Numbered from the stretch's first letter, positions 24,441 to 36,855 are shown. The stretch is 64,000 nt of DNA from Viola odorata (GCA_963691705.1 OY829540.1:69736367-69800366); one strand, 5' to 3'. The notes: generated by a model not told the origin, from the sequence alone. Numbers and translations: made by a program.

Positions 24441-25214
24441 ATGGCGGAAGAGAGAGCCAGTCAAGATCTCTTGGTTTTGCTGCAGAAGATAAGGAAAGCA
24501 AAAACATCGGCCGAGGATAACAGATGTGTTGATTTGTTGTGTTTGCTCAAGTCGCTTCCGGTCACGGCTAAGTCGATCCTTGATGCGCAAGCCGGCAAAC
24601 AAATCCAGGCTTTCCAGAAAAATCCCAACAAGAAAATTCAGGTTCTTGCTTCTGAGATTTGTAATTTATGGATCAAGAGATTAATGTGTGTGGAGAAATC
24701 AAGTGAAGAAATCAAGAAAGTGAAGGTTGTGCAGTTGTCTCATAACAAAAGGGCTGCTGCCAAGAAGCTTTCTTCTGATCCGCCTAAGTCTGGTAATCCC
24801 TTCAGGGACAAGATTCGAGAAGCGATTCATCTGGGTTTATGCAGGGTTTTTGATGAGTTAGATAAAGAAGATGTTCTAAAAGATCAACTATTTTCTTGTG
24901 ACCCGGCTGGCGTTGCGATTTCCTTGGAAGAAGTGTTGTTTCAGAATTGGGGTTCTTGTAATGGGTGTAAGAAGAACAAGTACAGGTCTTTGCTGTTTAA
25001 CATTAAGGATCCAAAGAACAAAGATTTCAGGAAGAAGTTGCTTGTTGGGCAAGTGAAGGCAGACAGGGTTGTGCAGATGAGTAGCAAGGAGATGGCTAGT
25101 GATGGGATGCAACATGAGATCAAGTTGGTAAAGGAGAGAGCTTTGATGAAATGCATTACCGGGTCAGACAAGAAAGACACAACTGATGAGCCTATGACTG
25201 CATATGTGTCATGA
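24441..25214 (+). CDS. TFIIS-like elongation factor, zinc ribbon truncated
   Basis: An intronless frame of 257 aa. Residues about 5-85 form the TFIIS N-terminal LW domain (LLCLLKSLPVTAKSILDAQAGKQI, with LASEICNLWIKRL at its end). Residues about 118-225 match the TFIIS central domain that binds RNA polymerase II (NPFRDKIREAIHLGL, KYRSLLFNIKDPKN, SKEMASDGMQ). Canonical plant TFIIS is about 370 aa and ends in a four-cysteine zinc ribbon carrying the catalytic RSADEPMT hairpin. Here the frame goes from ALMKC through a divergent stretch to TDEPMTAYVS and stops (TGA TAA). The acidic DE pair is kept, while at most one ribbon cysteine survives. It may bind polymerase without being able to stimulate transcript cleavage. 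The absence of introns may suggest a retrocopy. The ATG chosen is the first in frame and matches the family start. Confidence 0.88.
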   Translation: MAEERASQDLLVLLQKIRKAKTSAEDNRCVDLLCLLKSLPVTAKSILDAQAGKQIQAFQKNPNKKIQVLASEICNLWIKRLMCVEKSSEEIKKVKVVQLSHNKRAAAKKLSSDPPKSGNPFRDKIREAIHLGLCRVFDELDKEDVLKDQLFSCDPAGVAISLEEVLFQNWGSCNGCKKNKYRSLLFNIKDPKNKDFRKKLLVGQVKADRVVQMSSKEMASDGMQHEIKLVKERALMKCITGSDKKDTTDEPMTAYVS

Positions 25215-25986
25215 TAAACATTGGAATTTTCTGTTAGCTTATCTTCTTATCTAGGAACCGCAAACTGTTTGTTCAAGCCTCAGTTTCTCATTAATTCCTG
25301 TAACAGAACATGTATGCAGCATTTAATTGATCTTGAAGTTTCTTATATTGCAATTGCTATTAATGTTGTCTTATATAGTTCTCATTTAAAAGATTGATGG
25401 CATGTGTTCTGTTTTCTTGTATGTGTGCGGCTTGAGACAGCATTTTCAGGTTTCAAATACAAAGACAACAAGTAACTAGTTAGATCCTTCTGTTGTGAAC
25501 CTGAATTTTCTTTTTGTTCTGTTTCTATTAGACTCTCTCTCTCTGTTTGTTGCTATATAACCGGCAGTAATGGCCTTGTTTACAGTAAGAAAAAACATTG
25601 AAGTTGGTTGGAAGTAATAATGTCTATGGCAGGTTCTTTGCTATAACATAAGTTTTACTGCTTTTCTGGAGTCATTGCTGAGAGGAGAAGTTGTCCCATC
25701 AGAATCGTTTCAGGATTTATCTGTTCGCGATTTGCAATGTTACTGTTTTCTTTGTAGTAAGTATTTATGGAAAGTTTTTGTTTCATTACATATTTGAGAG
25801 CTTAGAACTATTCTGAAGAAAAATTGCAGCATCTTAATTCTTAAAAGCTTTTATTATAACTAATTAACATATGTTACATAAACAACTTCTAGCACACACA
25901 ACAGTAATGAGAGAGTTCTTGTAAACGTAAACAACACAAAATGGAAGATGGATTTCTCTGCAGCACACACTATTGCATCATTCCTC
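25215..25986. other. Region between convergent TFIIS-like and COPB2-like genes
   Basis: This holds the 3' flanks of two convergent genes, with T-rich stretches and several possible poly(A) signals. No further coding sequence was seen. COPB2 exons 11-24, absent from the paralog, are not present here either. Confidence 0.6.
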
Positions 25987-27958
25987 TCACTCTTGCTCCT
26001 TAGTAGATGCAACTTGGATCGCGATGGTTCCCTCATCGAAACCAAATGCAACCCTATAAAACATTAGAATCAAACCAAGAATCTTAAATCAGCACAAAAG
26101 TTGTTGGATGTACAAGTGTTCTCGATCATATGAATACTGGCTATAGAAACTTACTGCTGAGAACCTTTCTTGCATCCAATGCTCCAAACTCTACCAAGAT
26201 CATAAGTCAACGTGTTTTGGAGCCTGCAGGTAAACCAGAAACATTATAAAAGTTAAAAGCTGCAAACATTTTAACCATAGATACCTTATCTAGGATACTC
26301 ATTCATATAAATTCATTAATCAATCAAGAATCTTAAAAATTAAGAGAAGAATTACTGATAAGTTCTAGCATCCCATATGCGTATGGCCCCATCCTCTGCG
26401 CAGGAGATTATGATGGAAAATTTTGGATGAACACACACACCCGTAACATTGTTTGTGTGCCCTTCTAATGTTTGAACACAACTCAATGCCTCAAAATCCC
26501 ACACCTGTAATCATCAAATTTTCCAAGAAACAATTGTTAGGAAAAAGGCATAGGTTGTCTACAAATTAAGCTATATATCACAAAAAGCGCGCAAAATTTC
26601 AAGATAAATCCTGACCTTGATAGTCTTATCATCAGAACCACTTAGCAGGTATGATTTATCAGCACATACAAGGTAATCAACACAGTTTATTCCTGCAGAA
26701 TGGCCATCCAATGTAGCAATTGGAGCTGAGGAGCCAAGATTCCAAACCTGATTGAAAATACATTTACATCAAACACGACCATCAAACAAACATCAAAACT
26801 ATACAGCTAAAACAACAAGCTAGCTGCTGGTACCTTTACAGTGTGATCGAGCGACGCACTCGCAAACTTTACGGTATCTTGAGGATCAAACACCGCGTGC
26901 ATCACATAATGTGAATGCCCTTCAAATGTTTGAGTGCACTCCCATCCCTTCTCCCAATCCCACAACTTTATAAGCTTGTCATCAGAAGCTGACAGGACAA
27001 GAGGCAGAGTAGGGTGGACAGATACACTCCTAATGAAATCTTGGTGTGCCTCAAATTCTTTAACCAACTCCAACTCTGTAGTAGCGTAATCGTAAACGCG
27101 AATAAACTTGTCATCGGCGCCAGTGACGATCCATTTCTTGCTTGCAAAGAACTTTGCTGACCTTACTGCAAGAATTCATGTAAAAAAATTGAATATATAA
27201 GGAAACATTAAGAGAATGAAGTTGCATATGATAGATGAGTAGTACGAAATGCATGCGCATACCTGGTGAATCAGTGACCTTGACAGATTTCTCCATGGTC
27301 TAGCATCATTGACACAGTTTGCTAAGTTAGGTAATTAACAACTAAAATTGTAACTTCTATAATTCATAATGCAATGTCTCTAAATTACCTTCGATTGGTA
27401 GTTCCATATACAGACAGTTCCTGTATGCAAGCTTGCTAGGATCCTACATGAGCGAAAATGGAGTTGGTGTGTAAATAACAAGCTAATTTTCTGGTAGAGA
27501 AATGTATTTATGTCAATTACCATGGCTCAGTTGGATGAAAATCAACAGATTTCACCCTGTCTGAAGTTTGTGTGAATACTTTCTGCAACAAAAATCATGA
27601 ATTTAAGATATTCTTGTGTAATTTAGAATCTAAAATACAAGTGAAATAATAGGATATACCTCAAATTGCAAGGAGAGTGCCTTCACAATGTCCAATTTTA
27701 TGCCAAGCAAGAGAAAAATAAGAAGAAATTTATTAGGTTAAATCCATATTTAAGTAATCCTTTTTCTAATTTGTAAACAACAGTTATTTCTAAACCCATC
27801 ACTAAAACTAAACACGTTGGTACGAGATAGATCGTGATGGGTAAATAATTTTTTGATACATAAATATCGAACCAGTAAACAAATATACTTTTTTTTATAA
27901 ATATAAGAGCAAATAAGTATAAATAGATTAACGATCGGAAGAAGTAATAGCTTACCAT
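25987..27958 (-). CDS. COPB2-like protein reduced to the N-terminal WD40 propeller
   Basis: Ten exons give 308 aa: 27958-27956, 27680-27660, 27582-27521, 27443-27389, 27299-27263, 27165-26834, 26747-26616, 26504-26356, 26223-26155, 26053-25987. The exon sizes 3, 21, 62, 55, 37, 332, 132, 149 and 69 match the first nine exons of COPB2 at 21749 (exon 6 is 6 nt longer). Exon 10 begins like its COPB2 counterpart ([11 protein letters not shown]) but stops after 67 nt with STKEQE and TGA. The product has the WD40 signatures ([39 protein letters not shown]) and lacks the second propeller and the solenoid. All splice sites are GT-AG and no internal stop was seen, so it does not look like a decayed copy. 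It could bind dilysine-type tails without joining the coat; that is inference. A TATA box at 28062-28069 fits expression. Confidence 0.85.
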
Positions 27959-28061
27959 GTTCAAAGTGGAGAGCTCAAGTTAAGATAATAGAAATTAGTT
28001 GGGAATTGAAATGATAGGAATTGGTTAAAGATGATGGGAAGATTAGGAGATGGGGAGTACT

Positions 28062-28069
28062 TATATATA
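28062..28069 (-). promoter_or_regulatory. TATA box of the COPB2-like gene
   Basis: The minus strand reads TATATATAAG about 100 bp upstream of the ATG at 27958. The stretch between 28080 and 29090 has no gene; it is AT-rich with A and T runs and lies between the divergent COPB2-like and peptide genes. Confidence 0.5.
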
Positions 28070-29098
28070 CAGTAATAATCCATACACTGCTGGATTGGAT
28101 TCTTTGCAACTAAGTAATACATCCATTTGGACTAATCAGCTTAGCCCACCAAAGCGGACTCTTTGAATTTTTACCCAAATCCGAGCCGCGCGTATGTTGT
28201 CACCAGATGTGCCCTGAACCGTCCATTTATCAACGTGTGATGGAATCAACGGTCAAGATGGAGCATGAAGTTCCATGTGGGCATGACCTTGTCAATAGAA
28301 GCAAGACATGTCTAGGAAAGTGACATCATTAGTCAAGAATGATGTTAATTCTTGGAACCTGACTTCACGAAAACTATTTATTACTCATATTTTCATTCCA
28401 ACAAAATTAAACCCACGGGTTCAAATTTAAAAGTATATGTTCTAACCACTTGTCGAAAAAATTATTTAATACTCTTTTATTTGTGATTGTGATTTTGAAC
28501 TCAAATTATATGGTGAATCGAATATAAATAATGCTTTCTTAGTCGTAATTCATAATAAAAATTATTGGATAAAATTTTGATCATTTTTAACAAAAAAAAA
28601 TGGATATAAAAGATAAAAATCTTACTCTCTTTTTTTTCTTCCGGTAATAGCGCAAATGTTAGATTTTAGTTTTCATTGCCAACTGAACTCTAATAGCTTT
28701 AGTACGTATTATAAAATCTCATTTATTACACACCTTTTATTTCAAAATAGAGATCGTTTTATCTTTTGTTTTGGAATTTTAAATAATTATCATTTTGAGA
28801 ATTTTAAGAAGATATTAATGTCTAATTTTTTTAAAAAAAAAGTAGTATCATAAATAAGGGAAAAAAGATATTGACTACTTTAGTATCTTTCCTTAAAAAA
28901 AAAGAATTTAAAATTACTTATAAAAAAGAATTTAGAATAAATAAATAAAAACTCAGTCAGATTCCTTTAGGCCAATTTTAGAAAATAAATCTAAATTCCA
29001 AATTTGCAAACCTTATTTCCGAAGCTGGCTATAAAAATTAAAAAAAAAAAAAAAAACTGGCTATAAAAAGATAAGAGCAATGGCATATTTATTCACGC

Positions 29099-29106
29099 CT
29101 ATAAAT
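29099..29106 (+). promoter_or_regulatory. TATA box of the cysteine-rich peptide gene
   Basis: CTATAAAT lies about 50 bp upstream of the ATG at 29155, which makes the leader very short. A second TATA-like CTATAAAAAG lies at 29061. Confidence 0.55.
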
Positions 29107-29154
29107 TAAAGAAAGAAATTGCAAATTGAAAAGAGAAATCAATCAAGTATAATT

Positions 29155-29650
29155 ATGGGTTGCAAAAGATCATTTGTTAATGTGGTCGGGATTCTGGTGT
29201 TGATGATGATGGTTTTGGTAGCAGCAGCACGAGAGAATGATATGACGTCATCAAATTCCGGAGCCGCCGTGCCAAACACGCCGGGATGGCTTTGCGCATT
29301 TAAGTGTTCATTTCAGTGCTTTGGAAAAGCTTTCCACCCTCGCAAGCAGAGTCTCTGTTTAAATGCATGCATGGCCAAATGCAAAGGACTCTGGTATTAT
29401 ATTTCTTCGCTTTTTTTATACCGTGAAACCATAACCTATGCTATAAAGATAGTATATATTAACTATGTGAACTATAAGGATTTCTATTTTATTTTAACTA
29501 CTATTATTATATGTATTCAACCTGTCACACAATAATTTCAGATTTGGAAATTGTTAAATAACTAATTATTGTATGATTTTAATACCTATTTCAATTTATG
29601 ATGTTTTATGTTGCAGAGGAGAAGAGCAACTCGAAGGAGAAGAGACTAAT
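29155..29650 (+). CDS. Small cysteine-rich secreted peptide, C-x3-C-x3-C repeat type
   Basis: The start ATGGGTTGCAAA is shared with the split gene at 5192. Residues 1-25 form a signal peptide with a hydrophobic core (ILVLMMMVLVAAA). The mature part has C-x3-C-x3-C, x12, C-x3-C-x3-C (LCAFKC, SLCLNACMAKC), six cysteines that could form a disulfide-linked helical hairpin. Exon 1 ends at a GT donor after CTCTG (29393). The downstream exon follows TTGCAG at 29616. Using the same acceptor as the paralog gives an immediate TGA after KCKGL, so the product is about 79 aa. An acceptor 2 nt later adds a short Arg-rich tail. The phase differs from the paralog, so the C-terminal C-x3-C seen there is missing here. 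I do not recognise a named family; a defence or signalling peptide is possible but unproven. Confidence 0.7.
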
Positions 29651-29699
29651 CATTAGCTGGCAATAAATAGCAGCAAAATTTCCAGTGTTTATTTTATTG

Positions 29700-32600
29700 T
29701 AATAAAAGATTAGCTGGCAATAAAATATAAAATATTTTGATTAATTAAAGTTTCTGTGACGTGTTTTTCTCTAATTGGTTCTAATTAATAAAGAATTTCT
29801 TAACAATCCTTGTGGGAAGTTGATTGCTTTAAAGTGAAAATATTACAAACATAAAACGATAACAGCCCATAAGAGATTTGGGCCTAAAACAAAACTCAAG
29901 CCCACCTGCAAAACAACATTTTTTTGCATTTTTTTGTTAATTAATTTAATTTTTTGCAATAATTCAAAAGCTTTTCTCCAAAAAATATTGTGTTAAAATT
30001 TATAAGGGGAGTTTTATCGCTTTTCAAAATCCTACCCGGTTCAAATTCGAAGTAAGCGTTTGTTATTGCTATAACTACAGAAATAATAAAATCAATCAAT
30101 TTTCTACTACATTTGTAGCCAATGTGGATCTCTTTATTTTCCCTCCTTGCAAGTAGAAAATTAATTTCACCTAACAACATGTTAGGTCTAAAAGGGTTTG
30201 AATTGTTAATGTATTTAAATTTCAATTTGATGGCATTCCACCCCTTATAATTAAGGTTATATTGAATGTCTCCTCTATACTAATCGTTTGTATAATTATC
30301 TCACTGTACTAGTATTAATGATGAAATCACATAATTTTTCATAAAAAAAATTTATTATATAACTACTAGAATGTCTTTAACTAAGCAACACATCACCAAA
30401 TCATGCGACACATAGTATGATGTGATGACATGACATATATCATGTGATCGTTCAAAGGTTGATATAATGACATACCATTGCTTTCATCATATGTGATGAT
30501 GTGACAATAAACCAATAACCTATCATAACACAAACTTTTTAATAATTAGAATAAATAAATATAGAACGGTAATTAAATACACAATTAATATAAAGATGTG
30601 ATTAAATAAAATATTTAAATACCAAGTTTTTAAATTTTCCATTGATTTACATAGTAATTACGTACATATGACAAGTATCCAACTAGATATATTACACAAT
30701 CCAAACCATCCATAGTGTTTTATTCAATCTCCACCGATTATAATGCCACTTTTTTTTCAAATTTTCCACCTAATGGCTCCAATAATTAATATGCCTACAT
30801 ATTTTTCATGGTATATAAATGTAGCTTTATTAACTAATACTACCGGTCTTTATTAATTGATTTTCAGAAATAGTAAATAAATTTAAAATAATAATTTTTG
30901 GACCACGTTTTTTTAACTGTAGTTTTCAATTTACTCATTTTTTATAGTATAATTAATTACAATAATATCATTGTACCAAATTAATTGATTGGGTAAAAAT
31001 ATTAAAACTCAAAACGAAAGTTAGTTTGAACCACGTTTTTAGTAAGAAAATGACAGTTATTGAAAACCGAAGGGAGTACAAATGATAACCCTACGAATCC
31101 ATTGACATGAAAAGGGATTATTAGATGGTATAAAACGCAGTGTTAAACATTTCAATAAGAACCCTAAGTTGACTTCAGCAGACAAAGTACATCCACGTCT
31201 ACGTGAACACTCATGTTTTGAACAAAATGACAATTGACTAAATTTAGGATTGCATTAGTGTTTCTGGGCTCAAGTTATTACCAGACAGTTCACGCTATCT
31301 AAATCGTTCTCTCAATTAGTTTATTGTTTAGCGAGATTGAGCCATTAGAGTTAATTGTTGTGGGTTTGATAAGATTATCATCACACAAAAAATTCAGAAG
31401 AAATGGTAAATGGAATATTCCAAGAATAAACTTCTCCACTCACCACTGACAGGCCAGCCGGAACATGCTCTTCTCAAATCTCAAGCACTAAAACTATGTC
31501 AACTACTCATCTCTTTTACTAGACTATCATAAGAAAATCAAAATCAAAATTGGAAAATTCGAAGACCCAATTTGACCTGCGCAGACCTATCATCGCCAAG
31601 AAGTCCTCATCAGATACCAAGTCTTGTCAAGAAAATGCTGCAAAGCCCACAGCACGCAGCACCATTTTCAACCACATAAGGCCCTAAAAATCCTTGTTTG
31701 ATCATGGCCACGTGTTTACGATTTGCACTAGTAACAACATATGTACTTCAACATTAATAATTTGGTTTTCTATTAATGCACCGGAATTATTTTAATACTT
31801 ACGTTCATATTTTAACATTTTGTATTCGAATTTTAAATTTTTTGAGGTACCATTTAGATCAATTTTTAAATTTTAATACGATAAAATATGAATTAATTTG
31901 ATATGAGAAAAGATTAGTAAACATTTAAAATTGTGATAATTGTTTTTAAAGAAAATGATAATAGTTTGATTATACAGGGATTAAATTAATCATATAACAA
32001 TTTGATTGAAATTATTTTACAAAAATATAAATTAAATTAAACGCGGGCTAACGGGCTAACTTTGATTAAAAATATTTTACAGACGAAGATTAAATTAATC
32101 ATTAAGAGATTTAATTGAATTTTGTATATAGTTTTTTTATAAATTAATCAATATAAAATTAAAAAAGGAGAGCCAACCATTTCCTATTTCTACGGTAGCC
32201 ATCACCGTAGCAAATCATCTTTTGTGTTAGAAGCTTTAAAGATGTATCACATTACAAAGTTACACGAGACGTGATGGCAATCAGAGCCATCGATCTGGCA
32301 ATTGGGGTAGATAGCTATCAGATCTTTGCTGCTCATAAATCAAGAATATTCTTATCAATCTTGACGGTAGAAAAATGGTTTCCAACCGAACCACCCCACC
32401 CCACTAGTGATGAATGAAATCTGGTTCATCAATAGTGGAGAACCCAACCTTTTGTAAAAAAATAAAGAAAAAGAAAAGGTACAGAAAATCGAGAGCTGTG
32501 GCTTCTCGCCGCATACTGTCCCTTCCATTTCTTGACCGTTAATTTTGATCAGTTACGCAAATTAACTGTCTCTTATGTTTTCACGAAGAAAAATCTCAAG

Positions 32601-35600
32601 TCGTGATAAATATAAATGAAGTATACAAAATTATAAATGTATTTAAATTTGAAGAAAAGACCAAAAAAAAAAAAAAAACGAAAATTCCTAGAGATTACCC
32701 ACTATTTGTGAGGTACTCTGTGTCGTGTCCGCAATTATCACAATCGAGAGAACCAAACATCAACTCGCTCGAGTTTTTAAATTAATAAATTAGTGGTTCA
32801 ATCGATTTGACTAAATATAATTTAAAAATTCATTGAAGAAAAGATATTTCGTTAATCAATTCAATCATATGATCGAGTCAAATTATGATTCAACTATTTG
32901 GTTAATCGGCTCAATCAATTTTTTCGATTCAACTATTTTTTTCAATCCAAGACACCAAATCGTAAAACTACAAAGTTATAACTTTAAAATCCATTAAAAA
33001 ATGAAATAAAAAGATATCGAAAACCATTTCAACCATCTAAATTAAATGATTCAACTATCTGATCAATCCATTCCACCATTTTTTTATAGTCCAGAACACT
33101 AAGCCAAGGCTGTTTAAAATTTATCTAATTAGGCAACCGATTTTTTATCAGACCAATCGATCCGTCAGGTTTTAATAAGTATGGTTAGGTCAATGTCTCT
33201 ATGGGGCTGTGGCACTGTGCCCACTGCGGCTGTCCACTCAAGAAAAACTGGAAAAGAACTAGTACTACCGATGGTTGACTCATGTTTAATAGGCCCACGT
33301 GCGGACGACTTATTTAGCACTTTTTTAGTTTCCCTTTTTTGGAAAATTTTCTACAAGTTAGAAGATAATCGTGTTTTCTAATCTTGTTCTTTTAGAGAAA
33401 TAAAAACCTAATTTGAGTTGTTTTCTATATTTTATTTTTGTTTTAAGAAAAATAAAAATCAGTGGCTCTTTATTTGATTTTCCCTCTAATCTCCTTTTAT
33501 GCTCATTATCACTATCAGTTGCACTGTATTTTTCTTAAAAGCTAAATATTAAAAATCAAGATTTGGTAAACACGCTTCTTAAAGCCACTTTGTTTGGTCA
33601 CTTTACGAGTGAAGAAGGAAATTTGACGATCACCAAAAATCAAACCAACCAGATTCATTGACTATCACAATCAATCGTTTCCTTTTTTTATAAATCGCCT
33701 CCTATATCCAAGTCCTTATCAGCTTCGATTTATCTAAATTTTTATCGTGAGAGCTCTTTCCCATCCAAAACATTCAAAACAAATTACACATTAGCGTTGT
33801 AATACCACGTGACAAGTTACACATCACCAAATCATATGCCACGTGACAATGATATACATTTATCCAGTATTTAACTGGTTAGTGTATATTATTTTTATAA
33901 TATAAAATAATGGGTTCAATTCCTGATATTATAATGATAATTAATAATATTAAATTGAATATGAATACCAGTAAAAAAAAATTTTAAAAAATTATAAAGT
34001 ACTCTTCATGTATTAAATATTTTAATCAAAAAGTATACTATATATTCGGTAGAGATTTTATCTCCATGTAACAAATAATTAGGAGGAAGATGAGCTGCAT
34101 TATTTAAGTGGCCAGATTTTGTCTATAGAGTATAATATATGGTCAAAAGATGATTGCCAACTGATAGCGATGAGCAATTGCAGTCCAAGGAAGAAGCATT
34201 AGTCCTGTATTGCCTGCTTATTTCCAACAAATCCTTTTGCTACTTGTATTAAATAGTACAATATTAACTTTATTTTATATTACATTTTTCTGACCTGTTA
34301 TTTTCAAGTGTATTTCTAATTAAAATTAGGACTGTCAATGGATCGGATTTAATTCGAATCCGAATTAAGCGAATATGGATCCGTTTATCCATTTTCTTAA
34401 CAAATCAAATATGAATCTCTCACTCTGATCAATAAAAAACCGATCCAACGTAATAGTAATAATAATTATTTTCTATTAATATTATTTTATCATATATACT
34501 CCAAATTACTGTAGCTAAAAAGAATGTGATTACTTTTGGGAGGCGAGCATTCCAATCACACTGAATTACACCTCCCTTTCTTCTAGATTTCTTTTTATCA
34601 CAAATTTTCGTTGAAAAAAATGTTAGATTTTTTAAAACTAAATGGATATATTCGTTTGATTTGATAAATACGTGGAAACATATATAGAATCTGAATATAG
34701 ATTTAAATTTTAAAAATTCAATAGATAAATGCATAAATTTAATCTGATAAGTTTTTAATAAATTAGTTATAAATTTATAATTATTCGATCTGAATTCGAC
34801 CCGTTAACAGCAATAATTGAAACCCAATAATATGCACCTCATTTATTTATTTTGTGGCACTTTTGTTTATGTTTCTTTCCTACGTACACGACCAAAGTTG
34901 CACAAAGTGCTAGCACGCTTACATTGAGTCGCAATGTTTGACAAAATATGTTTAATAAATCGAAAAAAAACAAATAGTTTTTATTTTTTATTTTTTATAT
35001 AAAGTGGTACCTCGAATTTCATTTCATGTTAAATTTATTTACACTCTACCGTGTTGAATCTCAAGAACCGACATAAGTGGTACTTTAGAAATTTTAAAAC
35101 AGCTTTTTCTTCGAAACTCAAACACGAGACATTGGAGCGGGAGAAAACGTATATTTTGTTTTTTTAGTTGAATGATATAAATCTCTTTATACTTTTAATT
35201 TTATAATTAATTTTTTAACCATATCAACAAGTAATTTTAAGTATGGGTACTACAACCATTACACTCTTAAAACACCATTGTGCAATGTTTAGCACTATTC
35301 CCTTCTATCAAAGAGGGAAATTACAAACTTACCTCTATTTTTCTTATCTTTTCTTCTTCTATATTTTTTTAAAGTTTATTTTATTACAATCTCACCGTGC
35401 TAAATCACTCTATCTTCATTTATTCTAATAATCTACTATTGATCGTATTTTATTTTTTCAATCAATCCCCGCAAACAATGGCAGTTTTATTTTATAGGGA
35501 CTAAATGGGCAATGCCTCTAAAAAATTGGGCAAATGAAAGACAAGACAATTATTCCATCTGCATTTTGTTGCCATCTAATTTGTTAAGGGTTGTAGATAG

Positions 35601-36626
35601 GATAAGTAGTTGGAGCCCTTTAAAGGAAGAAGATGGGCGTCGTTGCTATTCTATCTTCTGATCGTTCTGTATATATGCTTCAACTATTACATGCAGTACA
35701 GCCACATTTTCAGATCAAAGTGGATTTTCGATTGCAATTTTAAAACTTTATGAGTAGTAAAATTAAAGGCAAAGTTAATATGTAAAATTGACGTATTTTT
35801 AACCGTATTTTGTCTTAAACATTTAGAAATTGTCGTATCATACTAGTGTCCCATGTCCGTGTTTGTACTTCATAGTTATTTACCATTGCCATTTAGCTCC
35901 GATGAGTTTTTTATATGCTTTATTTGTTTTTTACACACGTATGATATGAGTGAAAATCCCCTAAATTACAAACCTAATGGTTTGGTGGATTTATTCACAT
36001 TCTCACTTACAAAGGAATGTCATTTCGTGGATCTCCTCCTCACCTAAAACATCACTTTGCACAGTCCATTTTAAGTGACGGCTGCAAATGTTCCAAAAAA
36101 AAATTAGAATTTCTAATTCGAAAAGTGCTATTTGGGTCCCATTGTAATGTAATGTTAATATTACATTGCTGCCCCTTTAGTATATTTTCTTTTTTTCTCT
36201 AGATCTTTTCTCTATGGCAATGAATTAAATAGAATATTGACTAAGGTGAGTTTTATTTGACTTAATTTTGGAAATATAGTAAAGTTTAATTGACCTCATA
36301 GTTAACAGTTAATGCTTAAGGTGTTTGTTTATTTTATTTCAAATTGTTTCGTGTGTTATCGCAAATAGTTACGTGAAATCACCTCTAAATTGAAATGGAA
36401 ATACTTAGAACAATTCGAAACAAAATGTGTGCTTTACAAAGAAAATGAACAATAGGATAAAAATGACATTTTATCTTCTTTTTTTAAGAAATAAATTAAA
36501 AGTTTGAAGTTCTGATTAAGTAGATTGCTCAAAAATTATAATTATAATAAAGTCGTATGATTTAAAGTAAAGGAAATGACTAAAACACCCTTATGTACGA
36601 AATACTACAAAAATAATTGGTGCCTA
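29700..36626. other. Gene-poor AT-rich stretch with degenerate repeats
   Basis: No gene is supported. The DNA is strongly AT-rich. Possible decayed inverted-repeat elements include 30838-31079 (ends TACTACCGGTCTT and GAAGGGAGTA, Stowaway-like but weak) and 34328-34812 (ends GGACTGTCAATGGATCGG and, inverted, TGCTGTTAACGGGTCG). A less AT-rich patch at about 31430-31700 has no readable frame. Short open frames in the region (for example at 34429-34734) look random. Confidence 0.55.
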
Positions 36627-36638
36627 AAGTAACCACCA

Positions 36639-36786
36639 GTAAAATTTGGGTAGATCATGATCTACCTACATCATAATGTAGGATGATGACACGTGTCTAA
36701 AAGTGTCAAAAATAGTAGTATTTAGGGCACGTGTCATCATCCTAAATCATAACGTAGGTAGATCATGATCTACCCAAGTTTTTTCC
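36639..36786. mobile_element. Fold-back MITE (148 bp) in the sulfate transporter promoter
   Basis: The two halves are inverted copies: GGGTAGATCATGATCTACC occurs near each end, and GGATGATGACACGTG in one arm is mirrored as CACGTGTCATCATCC in the other. The element is flanked by the 12-bp direct repeat AAGTAACCACCA at 36627-36638 and 36787-36798, consistent with a target duplication; the exact length is unclear because terminal bases are ambiguous. It lies about 70 bp upstream of the TATA box at 36856 and carries two G-box cores (36690-36695 and 36728-36733). Confidence 0.8.
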
Positions 36787-36855
36787 AAGTAACCACCATG
36801 TTGACACATGCGCACACACCCTTCTTCTCCTCTGTTTCTCCTGTCTTCCTCTTCC

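Noticed and set aside
25987..27958. COPB2-like locus as a pseudogene
   Set aside because: All ten exons keep GT-AG sites, the frame totals 927 nt with one terminal stop, and a TATA box is present. Truncation alone does not show that it is dead.
29155..29650. The peptide as a thionin or defensin
   Set aside because: The cysteine spacing (C-x3-C-x3-C twice) does not match either family, so no name was given.
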